A stretch of DNA of 64,000 bases from Yamagishiella unicocca (GCA_003116995.1 BDSL01000088.1:124001-188000), one strand, 5' to 3'. Shown: positions 24,054 through 36,149, counted from the first letter of the stretch. A program made the numbers and translations. The notes: a model not told the origin generated them from the sequence alone.

Positions 24054-27000
24054 ATGCCGGGCCTGACCCGCCGCGGCAGCGGCCTGGGCGGCAGGACCAG
24101 GGGCGGCAGCAGCAGCAGCAGCAGCAGCACCGGGCGACCTGGCAAGGCAGCGGAGAGCGTCACAGACTCCAGCGGCGCTGCACGCAAGGCGAAGACGCCG
24201 CCGGTGCCGTCCAAGCTGAGCAGCCGATCCGTCAGCTATGCCAAGCCGCAACGAACCGTGCAGCTGTTGGAGGGCGCCCCCTGCTTCCTGCCGCTGTGCC
24301 CGCCATGGATCAAGGCGCCGTCTCTGTGGTGAGGCAGGGCGTTGTTATCTGGCTGGGCGTAGTTGGGTGCGGTTAGGTGCGGTTAGGTGCGGTTGGGTTT
24401 CCCTTATGAGCCACCAACGCACCGCCTCATCACCGTCCTAGCCAGCAGTACAGCCCCTGCCGTCTACCTTTCATCCCCAGCAAGCAACGGCAGTCGTACA
24501 AACCGCCGCCTCTGGTCCCGACCGGAACTCCTTTGCCGCCACACAGGTCACCCCGGCTGTCCTCCCGACAGGTGGACACCACGACATTGGGTGAGTGAGT
24601 AAGTGCGTGGGTGAGCAAATGAGTGGGTGGGGGAGTGAGTAAGTGAGAGGGTCTTGGGCGGCGGTTCCTGGAACTGCGGATCTCTGCAGCCATCATATGT
24701 CTGACGCTTTTTCTCCCCTACCTCATTCGCTTTGGAGCCCAGCCGCTTCCCTCTTGCGGCCGTCTCGCGTCCGCAGGGTCTGGCAGGCACGGCAGCCAGG
24801 TGCTGCTTGTACGGCACCGAACCATGGGTCACACCGCCGTCATGAAGCAGTTTGTGAGGGAGCGGCTGCTGGCCAGCCCCCGGGTGCACGACAAGGTGCG
24901 GTACGGCGCCGTACGTTGCCGCTGGCTCTGTTTTTTGGGAATAGCGTGCCCTCCCCGTCACCGTGGCCCCGCCGTGGCCTTGGGGTTGTGTTTATTTTGC
25001 TTCGGCAGCAGCAGCAATAGCAGTAGCAGGTGCATCCTTGCTCCTTCCTCCCTCCGCTCCAATGTGCGCGCGCGGCGTACTCAGAAGCAGTGAGGGAGGG
25101 ACGTGTTTTGCCCTGCTGCGCCGCCGCCGCCGCCGCTGCCTCCCTCCCACGTCCTCACTTCGTGCCCATGTGAACTCTCCCTGGCCGCGGCTGCTGTTGT
25201 GCTCCGGATGGTTTATGGTTTCCCTGGACTGCCTGGCTGGCATGTACGACGGTGTCGCATGTGTGGCGGTGATGCATGTATGGCGGTGGTGCATGTGTGG
25301 CGGTGTCGTGGTGGAGCAGGTTCTCAACGAGTGGCGGGTGCACAGCGCGCTTGTGCCGCACGCCAACATGGTACCGCTGTACGGCGCGGTGGAGGACAAG
25401 TCGTACGTCACACTGGTCATGGAGGCGCAGCGCGGGGATCTGCTGGCGTACTTGGACGAGCAGGTGCGTACGGCGTGCACGCAAACTCGGCTGCTGGCCG
25501 CTCTTCGTCTGCGCCTCCGAAACCATTTGTCCCCCTGCTGGCTGCAGGACCGGGAGGTGCTGCTTGAGGATGAGGCGCGGGCTGTGGTAGCGGACGTGCT
25601 GGCGGCGCTGGTGCACATGCACGACATGGTGGGGGAGGGAGCGAGTGGGCGGGCGGGCGGGTGGGCGGATGAGTCCACTGGTGCTACTGCCGGGCCCGGG
25701 GCCAGGTACTTTTAGGTTGTTATTCAATCCGATGGAGGGCCGGGTCAGACCCGCGCGTGGTGGTGGGGAAAGGTAAGTTCGCGGGGGGCCTCGTTCTCTG
25801 CGCCCTCACCAGGAATCTATTCCTTCCCCCTCCGTAACCCTTCGCCAGCTACTAACTTTCGTTTGTTTGTTTGTTTCTATCTTTCTTTCTTTCTTTCTTC
25901 TGCGTATTTCGTGTCGACGGGTTTCCTCGCTGACCCAGCCACCTCCCTCCCCGGCGGCCCCGCCGCGGCCCCTGCCACCAGGGTTTCGTGCACCGGGACG
26001 TGAAGCCGGAGAACGTCTTTGCGGCGCCGGGAGCAGCTGGTGGCGGCGGCGGCGGGAGCTGTTGGCGGCTGGGCGACCTGGGCAGCGCCGTGCAGCTGGA
26101 GGCGGTGATGCTGGCGGGAGCACCGGGGCTGCACCTGGAGGTTGGAGGGGGAGGGGGTCAGGGTTTGAGCTGCGTGGTGGGCTGACAGGGGCGGGAGGGA
26201 GGGAGGAGGCGGCGGGAGAGGAGGCGGCGGCTAACCAGGGGTCACCATTAGCTAGCGTCAAGGGATGCGCAGTCGGGGATACGCAGGGCGCGGTGCGCAG
26301 TGGGGGCGGGGGTCGTCTCACGCCCGACTACGGTAATCCCGCCCCCACTGCCATCATGTACCGGCGGTTCACTCGGACCGCCACCTGCCACCTCTCCCGG
26401 CTCCCTCCGTCTCTCACCCTCCAGGGCTCGCCCCCGTTCCTCGCGCCGGAGTACGCGGCCCTGTGGCTGGCTCCTTCCGGCTCCCGCACCGCCCAGCAGC
26501 TGCAGCAAGCCACCTCGCCCAAGGTAGGTGGCTCCTGCCTGGCTCCTGCCTGGCTCCTGCTGCTACATGAGGTAGGGTCTAGACACCCATGCGCCCTTCC
26601 GTCCCTTCCTTCCTTTCCCCGCCAAGCCCACGGATGGGCCGTACCTCCAAACCCGCCTTGCCGTTTGCTCGCTCCACCCCATCCATCCCCACCCGCCGCC
26701 TCCACCTCGCTCCACCCACTGCGGGTCGCTCACTGCAACAACCCCCAACTGGTGCAATGAGTAAGACCACCTCCGAGCGGCCCGCAGAATTGCAAAATTT
26801 ACCCTGAGCAAGCGCCGCCCACCGCCCACCTCCCTTCACGACGACCCGCATCACCCCCTCAGCAAGACATATGGGGCGTGGGTGCCTTGCTGTACGACAT
26901 GCTCGTCGGCCACCCGCCCTTCAGCGGACCCGCCGGCGCCGCCGACGCCGAACCTCCGCTGCCGCTGCTGGCGGCGGCCATCATGACTCAACCGCCGTCG

Positions 27001-27261
27001 CCGCCGCCCGCCGCCGCCGGCTTGTCGCCCGCCGCCGCCGACTTCGTATCTGCGGCGCTGCGTAAGGCCCCCGAGGAGCGCCCATCCGCGGCAGAGCTTC
27101 TTGGGCACCCCTGGCTGTTGGACGGGGGGGCCGCAGGGGCCGGGGCCGGGACCGGGGCTGGGAGAGGGGGGAAAGGGGGGAAAGGGGGGAAAGGGGCGGG
27201 CGTGAAGGCGGCGCTGGCAGCGCGGGCGGGGTTGGTAGGCGAACCAGGGACACCGAGGTGA
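24054..27261 (+). CDS. Serine/threonine protein kinase with DLG motif, 8 exons, 461 aa
   Basis: Exons: 24054-24328, 24481-24590, 24777-24895, 25320-25463, 25548-25628, 25982-26140, 26425-26523, 26863-27261; the sum is 462 codons and all phases match. Residues 1-120 are a basic Ser/Gly-rich tail. The kinase domain spans about 125-420: the Gly loop LGSGRHGSQV is rebuilt across the exon 2/3 junction (129-137), then Lys152 (AVMKQF), HRDVKPEN with Asp249, LGDLGSA with Asp275, GSPPFLAPE, and DIWGVGALLYDMLVGHPPF. DLG replaces DFG. A Gly-rich insertion (263-268) separates the catalytic loop from DLG, and Ala/Gln-rich sequence is inserted after APE. A Gly/Lys-rich tail ends the protein. All catalytic residues are present, so it is probably active. 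The family is not clear. The weakest splice site is the donor at 26141 (GTTGGA). Confidence 0.8.
24591..24652 (+). repeat. GTGAGT-like minisatellite at the donor of kinase intron 2
   Basis: Intron 2 opens with degenerate GTGAGTGAGTAAGTG units, giving several consecutive potential splice donors. Only the first (24591) rebuilds the Gly loop in frame. A separate GTGCGGTTAG-type 10-bp repeat (3-4 copies, about 24359-24400) lies in intron 1. Confidence 0.5.
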
Positions 27262-29511
27262 TGCGGGAGGCGGCAGGTGAGTCGCCGGGGGTACGTGAGT
27301 GACTGGGCGAAAGAGATCATCGTGGGAAGGTCGGCGGGGCCAGGCGGTGGGTTGAGGTGGGGTTCGAGGAAGACCCGTGGATGCCAGAAAGAACCGTTTA
27401 GAACAGACGTCTTGAGAATTGAGATGCATGCTGGAGAACTGGTTGGGGATACGAAAGCCAAGGGTCGTAAGTTGATCTTCGGCGGCTAAGCTAAATCGGC
27501 TACTGCGAGACGACAGGAAGCGAGGGACCCCGCGCGACGCAAGGAAGCGTTTCACGGAACCGGTTTTGGGCGCTAGCTGGAGAACTGGGGGAGGTGGTGA
27601 GCGATGGGAGAGCGGACAGCGCGGCACGGTCCCGACCCGCCCGAATACCGACCATAGAGTTGCGGACGTCGTGAGGAAGCCGGTGAGGTGGGGTAGGTTG
27701 AGGTGGGGTGGGGTGGGGAGAGGTGGGTTGGTTTGGGGTAGGGTGGGGAGAGGTGGGGAGAGGAGAGGAGAGGGAGATGGTGCGCGAGGGGCGTTTTCTG
27801 CTGGGGATAACTGGCTTGATGATTCCATGACGCATGGGTCCATCCGCATGCTCGCTTTCCCACTTTGCGTCCTATCATCGGTTTTGGGCAGCGGCAGCTC
27901 GCGTATATTACCGAAGAAGGAAGCTGGGCGCGCAGTGTGGTGCTGGAAGCGTGGAAAGGAGTTTTGGGGGAAGGGAGGGCGACGTGATGCGGAGTCTCAG
28001 GTATAGCCCCAAATTCATAACGCACCGACAGTGACTTTTCCTACGCGTGTGCATCAGTATAATAAAATAATAAGAAAGTATAATACTCCCGGGCTTGAGG
28101 ACATTGTAACATATTAATATTAGACGGATCAAACATCAAAGGCTCGAACGAAGCAGCCAACCTGCGGTCATTGACCCGATGACTAATGTATCAGGATGTA
28201 TCTCACACTTACAATGGAAAACATTGACCCTGGTAAGGACTTCCCCGTGGTTGCAGCAGAAACGCTTCGGAAAAGGGTGGTTGAGTAATATGGTCCTGTC
28301 CTAGATGTCGGTCACTGTGAGGTTAACCTCCTACCTGCCAGGAAGCAAACAGTGAAATCAAGGGCATACGATTTCTTATAGTGCAGTTCCTCTGCTGGAG
28401 GTTACACACACGGTTCATGACGGTTATACAAATCAGTCAGTTAGGAAAGGGAATTGAACAAAGCCATCTAACGATGCCTAAATATTTTTATTTACTCCAT
28501 CCATGAACTTTATGTGCATGGTGCTAGCGAACTTCTCACATGAACTTTATGTGCATGGTACTAGTGAACTTCTCACAAGACCGACATAGCGGGACCAATG
28601 CTCTTACGGACGCACCGATTCGAACACACTGTTTGTAGCTAAGATCGGCCGCCAGTGCTTGCTCTGTACCTGGTACCAAAGCTTGTGAGCCCGACTGAAC
28701 GTACCGACCGTTGCCTATTGTTCTCTCGGTATTCGCAATCAGATGCAAGGTCATCGACGCAAATGCATGGAAGTATAGTAACGAGGAGAAACAGTAGAAT
28801 CGTCATTGTTACTTGGTTCGCACACCAACGAGTACCGGTATTCGTAATACCGGTACTTGATCCGGGCTACCTTTGACAGCGCTCTGACCAAGCTAACATA
28901 TCTAAGGATCCTCACAACAAAATGCACTCACTTCAATTGCAATAACATAGGCACATGCCTACAACATGTTTACTCGCGTAGTTCCCGAACTGTCTATCCC
29001 TATCTATCTAGCCACCTGCCACTCTGTGGCTGCACGCAAACAAACTGCAATTAGCCTTGTGCGTGAAGTCACCCTAAACTAACCTGCCTATTGCATTCTG
29101 CATGAAAAAATATTAGTCCGGTGGGACCCCAAAAAACAGTCGGTCACAGGTAAAACGTAATGCACCAGCCAGATACGCACCACACCAGCCAAATAATAGT
29201 TCAGTCATTAGCGTACGGCTGGCTTCGTGCATACATAGTATAATGCTGCTGTCATCACTGTGTGGTGACACCTACACCGCTATGTCTATTGTGCCATCCG
29301 ACGGCCGTCTCATTACTTGTCGTTTCATTCCTTTCCGTTCCTAAAGCTAACTATTAACTGTCTGACTCTGCATCACTAGACACTAATGTAACCCACAGGC
29401 GCCGAGCAGGGTCATAACTAACCTACATCCTAATAACACAACAGGCGATTCCACTAGATAGGATTATGCGTACCTAATGCTGCAACCTAATGCTGCAACA
29501 TTTCCATTAAC
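27262..29511. other. Intergenic between convergent kinase and pherophorin genes, no gene seen
   Basis: It contains the 3' UTR of the kinase, an inverted R1 repeat copy (about 27355-27437), a fragment matching the terminus of the 37-42 kb repeat family (about 28088-28112, minus orientation), a 37-bp direct duplication (28502-28575) and a 12-bp-arm palindrome (28831-28857). The region 28000-29500 is AT-rich with no credible coding frame. Confidence 0.5.
28831..28857. repeat. Perfect palindrome, 12-bp arms, 3-nt loop
   Basis: The arm AGTACCGGTATT is followed by the loop CGT and the exact reverse complement AATACCGGTACT. It could form a small hairpin or be a dimeric protein site; no function can be read from the sequence. 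Confidence 0.8.
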
Positions 29512-32500
29512 CTACACAATGCCTGTAGGGCAGCAGTCCTGTGCATCGTTCAACAGGGAGTACATGCAGCCCGATCCGGAGCAGAGGCCTTCAGGGCTAC
29601 CGCAGGTGCTGCTGGGGTTCATGGCCATGCACACGTTGATGCCGTCCATGGCAAGGGCCTTGCTGGGGGTGTACTTGAGGTCACGAATTGTCATGACACC
29701 GTAGTAGCCGCCATTCCACACTTCGCTCGTGTAGGCAGCGGACTTGTACACACCGTTGACAGTCACTCTGGTGACCGCCTTGGGGTTCTCGCCGACACAG
29801 AGGAAGTCTGCGAACAAACGAAAAATAAACAGGTGCCTGGTTAATTTTGCGAGTCACCGAGATAGATTTTGCGAGGTCACCCAAGCATACATTTTTTAAT
29901 GCGAGAATATTTGTCCGAAAATCAGTCACCTGTGTTATCCTGACACATATAAGTAAGCAATACCCAGGCTAGCTACACTCACTGATAAGGAACTGGATCT
30001 TGTCAATGTCCATAGCCGCGCAAGCGCTCGAGTTAGGCACATCGGTAGAAACCTGGACCTTGAAGCAGTAGCTGGAGGTGCCAGTGGCGGTGTTGTTGAC
30101 GGGTCCAGTGGGCGATGTCATTCGGAAAGGGGTGAGGCTGGGGTTCCGGCGGGTGCAGGAACAGAAAGGAAACGGCGGGAGGGAAGTGCGAGGGGTCTTG
30201 GGGCTGCGAGGGGGGGGCTGGCTGACAGGGGTTTGGGGGCCGGGAGGAGGCTGGCTCGGGGGGCGAGGGCTGGGTGGAGGGGGGTTGGGTGGGCGAGGAC
30301 TAGGGGGCTTAGGCGACGGTGGCCTCGTCGGCGGCGGTGAGCGTGGGTTGGGAGGTGGCGGGCTGGGCGGCCGTGGGCTAGGAGGTGGCGGGCTGGGCGG
30401 CCGTGGGCTAGGAGGTGGCGGGCTGGGCGGCCGTGGGCTAGGAGGTGGCGGTCTAGCCGGGCGAGGGCTGGGAGGCGGCGGCGGGGGGCTATGAGGAGGC
30501 GGACCAGGCGGAGGTGCCGAAGGTGGCGGTGAGCTGGGCGGAGGCGGAGGCGGAGGCCTTGGTGGCGGAGGCGGTGGCGGACTGGGCGGAGGGGGAGGCG
30601 GAGGGCTGGGCGGTGGTGGAGGACTGGGGGGCGGGGGACTGGGAGGAGATGGGCTTGGTGGCAGTAAGCTGGGTGGTGTTGGAGAGGGTGGGGGGCTGCG
30701 AGGAGGCGGCGGGGGCGGCGGAGGCGGCGAGTTTGGAGGGGGTGGAGATGGCGGAGGGGGTGCAGGTGGAGGTGGACTGGGTGGCTGTGGGCTGGGTGGC
30801 GGGGGGCTTGGAGGGGGCGGGCTTGGGGGAGGGGGCGGGCTTGGAGGAGGAGGGCTAGGAGGACGCGGACTAGGCGGCGGGGGGCTGGGTGGATGTGGGC
30901 TTGGAGGAGGTGGACTGGGAGGAGGCGGGCTAGGAGGAGATGAGTTAGGCGGCGGTGGTGGTGGCGGTGGGGGGCTGCGGGGGGGTGGGCTTGGAGGAGG
31001 TGGAGGCGGAGGGCTTGGAGGAGGTGGAGGCGGCGGGCTGGGAGGAGGGGGAGGCGGAGGGCTGGGAGGAGGTGGAGGCGGCGGGCTTGGAGGAGGTGGA
31101 GGCGGCGGGCTTGGAGGAGGTGAAGGCGGCGGGCTGGGAGGAGGGGGAGGCGGCGGGCTGGGAGGAGGGGGAGGCGAAGGGCTGGGAGGAGGACGCGGCG
31201 GAGGGCTTGGAGGAGGGGGAGGCGGAGGGCTTGGAGGAGGGGGAGGCGGAGGGCTTGGAGGAGGGGGAGGCGGAGGGTTTGGAGGAGGGGGAGGCGGAGG
31301 GCTGGGAGGAGGGGGGGGCGGAGGGCTGGGAGGAGGGGGGGGCGGAGGGCTTGGAGGAGGGGGAGGCGGCGGGCTTGGAGGAGGGTGAGGCGGAGGGCTG
31401 GGAGGAGGACGCGGCGGCGGGCTGGGAGGCGGGCTACGAGGGGGAGGCCGGGGACTGGGCGGTGGTCGAGGACTGGGTGGTGACGAACCGGGCGGGAGTG
31501 AGTTCGGTGCAGATGGAGGGGGAGAGGTTTCCGGGAAGGCGGAGAGAGGTGAGTCTGGTTCCCAGAACAACGGAGGCCAATCTGGCAGTGAGGATAGGTC
31601 CACGGAGATCTCACAGATACCGGTTCCACCGGGCACCTGGCATGAGGTAGCAGGCGCTCCGCAGCATTGGTTCGGTCCCATGCCGATACCGCCAGAGCAA
31701 GATGAGTTCAGCAGGTTGCCAGTTTGCAGGACGTCGTGGATCTGCAGGCGTGGTGGATGTTGGTGAAATGGGCTTACAGATGCATCGAATCAAGGATTCT
31801 TAGCAGTGGCTGCAATTACTATATAAGTAATAAAACGTTTGCCGCAGTACCTGAAGGTTTAGCGATGTGAGGTTGATAGGTACGTTGTAGGCGAATGATG
31901 TCACGCCGTCGCACTTGATCCCACTGTTCGAACCCTGCAACCCGCAGTCAACTAGAGAGGTCATGGGGGACCTGGAGCAGGCCCAGTTGAATGCAACGCC
32001 CTCATTGCAGTTGGATAGGTCAACTGTCACAACCATCATTCCAGTTATCTCGTTCGCGTCGGAGCAACTAACTGACAGACAGCCGCTGCTGCCGCCAGTG
32101 AAGACAGAGCTGCTGGCGCTGCCAGTGAAGGAGTCACAGCCAAGGCAGCTTAAGGGAGGCGAAGGCCAGGGCGATGGGGGAGGGCTACGCGGCAACGGGC
32201 TCGGGGGCTTTGGGCTCGGAGGAGGTGGCGGAGACGGAGGCTTGGGGCTGGGAGGAGGAGGAGGCGGCGGGCTTGGAGGAGGCGGAGGCGGCGGGCTTGG
32301 AGGAGGCTGAGGCGGCGGGCTTGGAGGAGGCGGAGGCGGCGGGCTTGGAGGAGGCGGAGGCGGCGGGCTGGGAGGAGGGGGAGGCGGAGGGCTGGGAGGA
32401 GGCGGAGGCGGAGGGCTGGGAGCAGGGGGAGGCGGAGGGCTGGGAGGAGGGGGAGGCGGAGGGCTGGGAGGAGGCGGAGGCGGAGGGCTGGGAGGAGGGG

Positions 32501-35500
32501 GAGGCGGAGGGCTGGGAGGAGGCGGAGGCGGCGGACTGGGCGGGGGGCTAAACGTGATGGGGCCAGGCGACCGCGGTGGCGATGGGCTGGGCGGCGGTGG
32601 TGGAGGAGGTCTGGGCGGCGGCGGCGGAGGAGGGCTGGGCGGTGGCGGTGGAGGAGGGCTGGGCGGTGGCGGTGGAGGAGGGCTGGGAGGTGGCGGCGGA
32701 GGAGGGCTGGGCGGCGGCGGAGGAGGAGGGCTGGGCGGCGGCGGCGGAGGAGGGCTGGGCGGCGGCGGCGGAGGAGGGCTGGGCGGCGGCGGAGGAGGAG
32801 GGCTGGGCGGCGGCGGCGGAGGAGGGCTGGGCGGCGGCGGAGGAGGAGGGCTGGGCGGCGGCGGTGGAGGAGGGCTGGGCGGTGGCGGTGGAGGAGGGCT
32901 GGGCAGTGGCGGTGGAGGAGGGCTGGGAGGTGGCGGCGGAGGAGGGCTGGGCGGCGGCGGCGGAGGAGGGCTGGGCGGCGGCGGCGGAGGAGGGCTGGGC
33001 GGCGGCGGAGGAGGAGGGCTGGGCGGTGGCGGTGGAGGAGGGCTGGGCGGTGGCGGTGGAGGAGGGCTGGGAGGTGGCGGCGGAGGAGGGCTGGGCGGTG
33101 GCGAAGGAGGAGGGCTTGGAGGCGGAGGTGGTGGCGGGCTTGGAGGCGACGGGCTGGGAGGGAGAGAGCTGGCAGGTGCTGGGCTGGGTGGTGAAGGCCG
33201 GGGCGACGGAGGGCGGGGCGAAGAGGAGCCGGGAGGGGGGGACTGCGGAGCCACTACACCACTGGCAGGTGGGGGATCATCGGCCTGAGGATAACTCGGC
33301 AGCGAGGGCAGGTCGATGGAGATCTCGCAGACACCCGTTCCGCCTGACGACTGACACGCGCTGCTGGCTCCGCCACAGCACTGGTTGGTGCCCATTCCGA
33401 TGCCGGCAGAGCAAGAATCGTCGAGCAGGTTGCCGGTGAGCTTGCCATCGTGGATCTGTCGAAACGAAAACAAAAGGGCATTTAAAAAACAATAATATTA
33501 CATTTATTAAGAATATCATTTTGCCGCGATCGCAGGTTTGTCGTACTGATCCTAATAGCTTTAATAGGCGCAGGGAATTAGATCTCAGGGCCCACGCACG
33601 GTACTAAGATTTGTTCGTAGAGTCCCTGCGACTCATATTTGACATCGCAAGACTACTACCGACGCACTCTCGCACCTGGAGCGGCAGCGAAGTCAGATTG
33701 GCGGGAACCAAGTAGGCAATCAAAGTGGTTTCGTCGCACTTGAGCCCAGTAGTGGAGCCCTCGCCGCAATCCACCGGAGAGCACTTGCTTGTCCGGCAGC
33801 AGGCCCAGCTGAAAGTGGCTCCGCCCTTGCACTCGGACAAGTCAACGGTAACGACCATCATCCCGGCCGCGTTGACACTTGAGCAGTTCACGGACAGACA
33901 GCCAGTGCTGCCGCCCATGTAGACGGTACTGCTGGCACTGCCAGTGAAAGAGCTGCAGCCAAGACACCGACCTGGGGGAGGAAATAGTGATCCCGGAGGA
34001 CTGGGCGGAGACGGGCGAGGGCTGGGCGGGGTAGAAGCGGGAGGTGAGGGCCTTGGAGATGGCGGCGGGTTGGGAGGCGACGAGCTGGGAGGGAGAGAGC
34101 TGGCAGGTGCTGGGCTGGGTGGCGAAGGCCGGGGCGACGGAGGGCGGGGCGAAGAGGAGCCGGGAGGGGGGGACTGCGGAGCCACTACACCACTGGCAGG
34201 TGGGGGATCATCGGCCTGAGGATAACTCGGCAGCGAGGGCAGGTCGATGGAGATCTCGCAGACACCCGTTCCGCCTGACGACTGACACGCGCTGCTGGCT
34301 CCGCCACAGCACTGGTTGGTGCCCATTCCGATGCCGGCAGAGCAAGAATCGTCGAGCAGGTTGCCGGTGAGCTTGCCATCGTGGATCTGTCGAAACGAAA
34401 ACAAAAGGGCATTTAAAAAACAATAATATTACATTTATTAAGAATATCATTTTGCCGCGATCGCAGGTTTGTCGTACTGATCCTAATAGCTTTAATAGGC
34501 GCAGGGAATTAGATCTCAGGGCCCACGCACGGTACTAAGATTTGTTCGTAGAGTCCCTGCGACTCATATTTGACATCGCAAGACTACTACCGACGCACTC
34601 TCGCACCTGGAGCGGCAGCGAAGTCAGATTGGCGGGAACCAAGTAGGCAATCAAAGTGGTTTCGTCGCACTTGAGCCCAGTAGTGGAGCCCTCGCCGCAA
34701 TCCACCGGAGAGCACTTGCTTGTCCGGCAGCAGGCCCAGCTAAAGGTGGCTCCGCCCTTGCACTCGGACAAGTCAACGGTAACGACCATCATCCCGGCCG
34801 CGTTGATACTTGAGCAGTTCACGGACAGACAGCCAGTGCTGCCGCCCATGTAGACGGTACTGCTGGCACTGCCAGTGAAAGAGCTGCAGCCAAGACACCG
34901 ACCTGGGGGAGGAAATAGTGATCCCGGAGGACTGGGCGGAGACGGGCGAGGGCTGGGCGGCGAGGAGGCGGGAGGCGAGGGCCTAGGAGATGGGGGAGGG
35001 TTGGGAGGCGACGGGCTGGGAGGGGGAGGGCTGGCAGGTGCTGGGCTGGGTGGTGAAGGCCGGGGCGATGGAGGACGTGTAGAAGAAGTGGAGCTGGGGG
35101 GAGAGGGGCTGGGAGGCCGTACGGTGGTAGGTGGAGAGCTCGATTGCTGGCAGCTAGTTACCGAAGTTAAATCGACAGAAATTTCGCAGACGCCAGTTCC
35201 GCCGGTCGCCTGGCATGAGCTAGATGCACCGCCGCAGCACTGGTTGCTGCCCATGCCGATGCCGGCAGAGCAGGAAGCATCGGGCAGGTTGCCAGTGAGC
35301 TGGCCGTCATGGATCTGCAAGAAAGCGTACCCACAAGTAAGGATTAGCAAGACAAAAATATCCGACGGACAGATGAGGAATCGATGGCGGATCGTAACAT
35401 CTTCACACATGCAAACCGCGCCTGCTGCAAATGGATGTGCGGACTGTGCCCATGCATCTATGCAATCAGCCTCCTAGGTAGTTCACCGAGGATCAGTATC

Positions 35501-36078
35501 GTTGATAATTCCCGATATATTACAAGCGACGGTGCTTCGATCTGCACCTGGAGTGGAAGTGATGTCAGGGTCGTTGGAATCGAATAAGCGAATGAAGTCG
35601 TTTCGTCGCACTTGAACGCGGTAGTGTTGGAACCATCTCCGCAGCTGACAAGGGAGCACATCGCGGACCGACAGCAGGCCCAGCTGAACGCATCGCCGCT
35701 CTTACACCCAGACAGATCAACGGTAACTACCCTTCTCCCGCTTGTTGCGTTAAAGCTCGAACAGCTGACAGACAAACAGCCGGTGCTGCCGGATTTGTAG
35801 ACGTTGCTGCTCGGACTGCCGGTGAGCGTGCGCACGTCCATGCAGTTCTGCATCTGCGAGCTGCCGCCCATCAAGGCACGTCGATGTCCGGCTGCTACTG
35901 CTCCCGGGGCCATGAGCATCACCAGAAGGAAGGGAGCCGCGGAACCTAGCATCCTAGCTCCGTGGGATCCGCCGGTTCTAAGCCCGCGACGATTGGGTTG
36001 TTCCACAGTGTTGAATTTGGCGCGTAGGGACACGGACGGCGTCACCGCCGCGGCCGGTGCATCGCTTCTTTTCGTCAT
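29512..36078 (-). CDS. Multi-module pherophorin-type ECM glycoprotein, 6 exons, 1869 aa
   Basis: Secreted hydroxyproline-rich matrix protein. Exons in transcript order: 36078-35548, 35314-34607, 34386-33676, 33455-31851, 31741-29983, 29807-29512; the sum is 1870 codons. The N-terminus carries a hydrophobic signal (FLLVMLMAPGAVAA); translation may start at 36078 or at Met43 (35952). A Cys-rich module then occurs four times. Each is split by an intron at the same phase-0 site (SLPLQ / IHDG), with the first half holding TGCLSV and SWACCR-type motifs and the second half holding GIGMG.NQCCG and GTGVCEIS. Each module is followed by a proline-rich (SPPPPPP) hinge; the hinges in exons 4 and 5 are very long. 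Exons 5 and 6 encode one C-terminal pherophorin domain (SSYCFKVQV, ACAAMDIDKIQF, RVTVNGVYK, final QDCCP). Classical pherophorins have two globular domains and one hinge. Membership of the C-terminal domain is secure; the name of the repeated module is less so. Confidence 0.87.
33150..35010 (-). repeat. 931-bp tandem duplication inside the pherophorin-type gene
   Basis: Sequence from about 33150 to 34080 recurs from about 34081 to 35010 (offset 931). It includes the whole intron and both flanking half modules. The intron blocks 33541-33603 and 34472-34534 are identical by eye. Similarity fades in the proline-rich hinge DNA on both sides, which places the breakpoints in hinge repeats. Confidence 0.85.
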
Positions 36079-36140
36079 CTTTCTACAGCTTTTGAAGCCA
36101 CCGGATGGGGTGGATAGCTTTCAAAAGCAGCGCGGTCTCG

Positions 36141-36149
36141 AATTTATAG
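36141..36149 (-). promoter_or_regulatory. Probable TATA box of the pherophorin-type gene
   Basis: On the minus strand the sequence reads TCTATAAATT, about 65 bp before the ATG at 36078. This spacing would give a 5' UTR of roughly 30-40 nt. There is no second candidate nearby. Confidence 0.55.

Noticed and set aside
26141..26424. Read-through of kinase exon 6 (no intron)
   Set aside because: Read-through breaks the kinase frame. Splicing 26140 to 26425 restores GSPPFLAPE in phase despite the weak GTTGGA donor.
32554..33439. Gly-rich or Ala/Glu/Gly/Trp-rich plus-strand proteins
   Set aside because: They are complements of the SPPPPPP hinge repeats on the minus strand and have no start context or domains.
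31800..34404. Three separate pherophorin genes, each starting MFSFRQ or similar
   Set aside because: Those starts lie in intron sequence just before the acceptor, lack signal peptides, and the frames join perfectly as exons of one gene.
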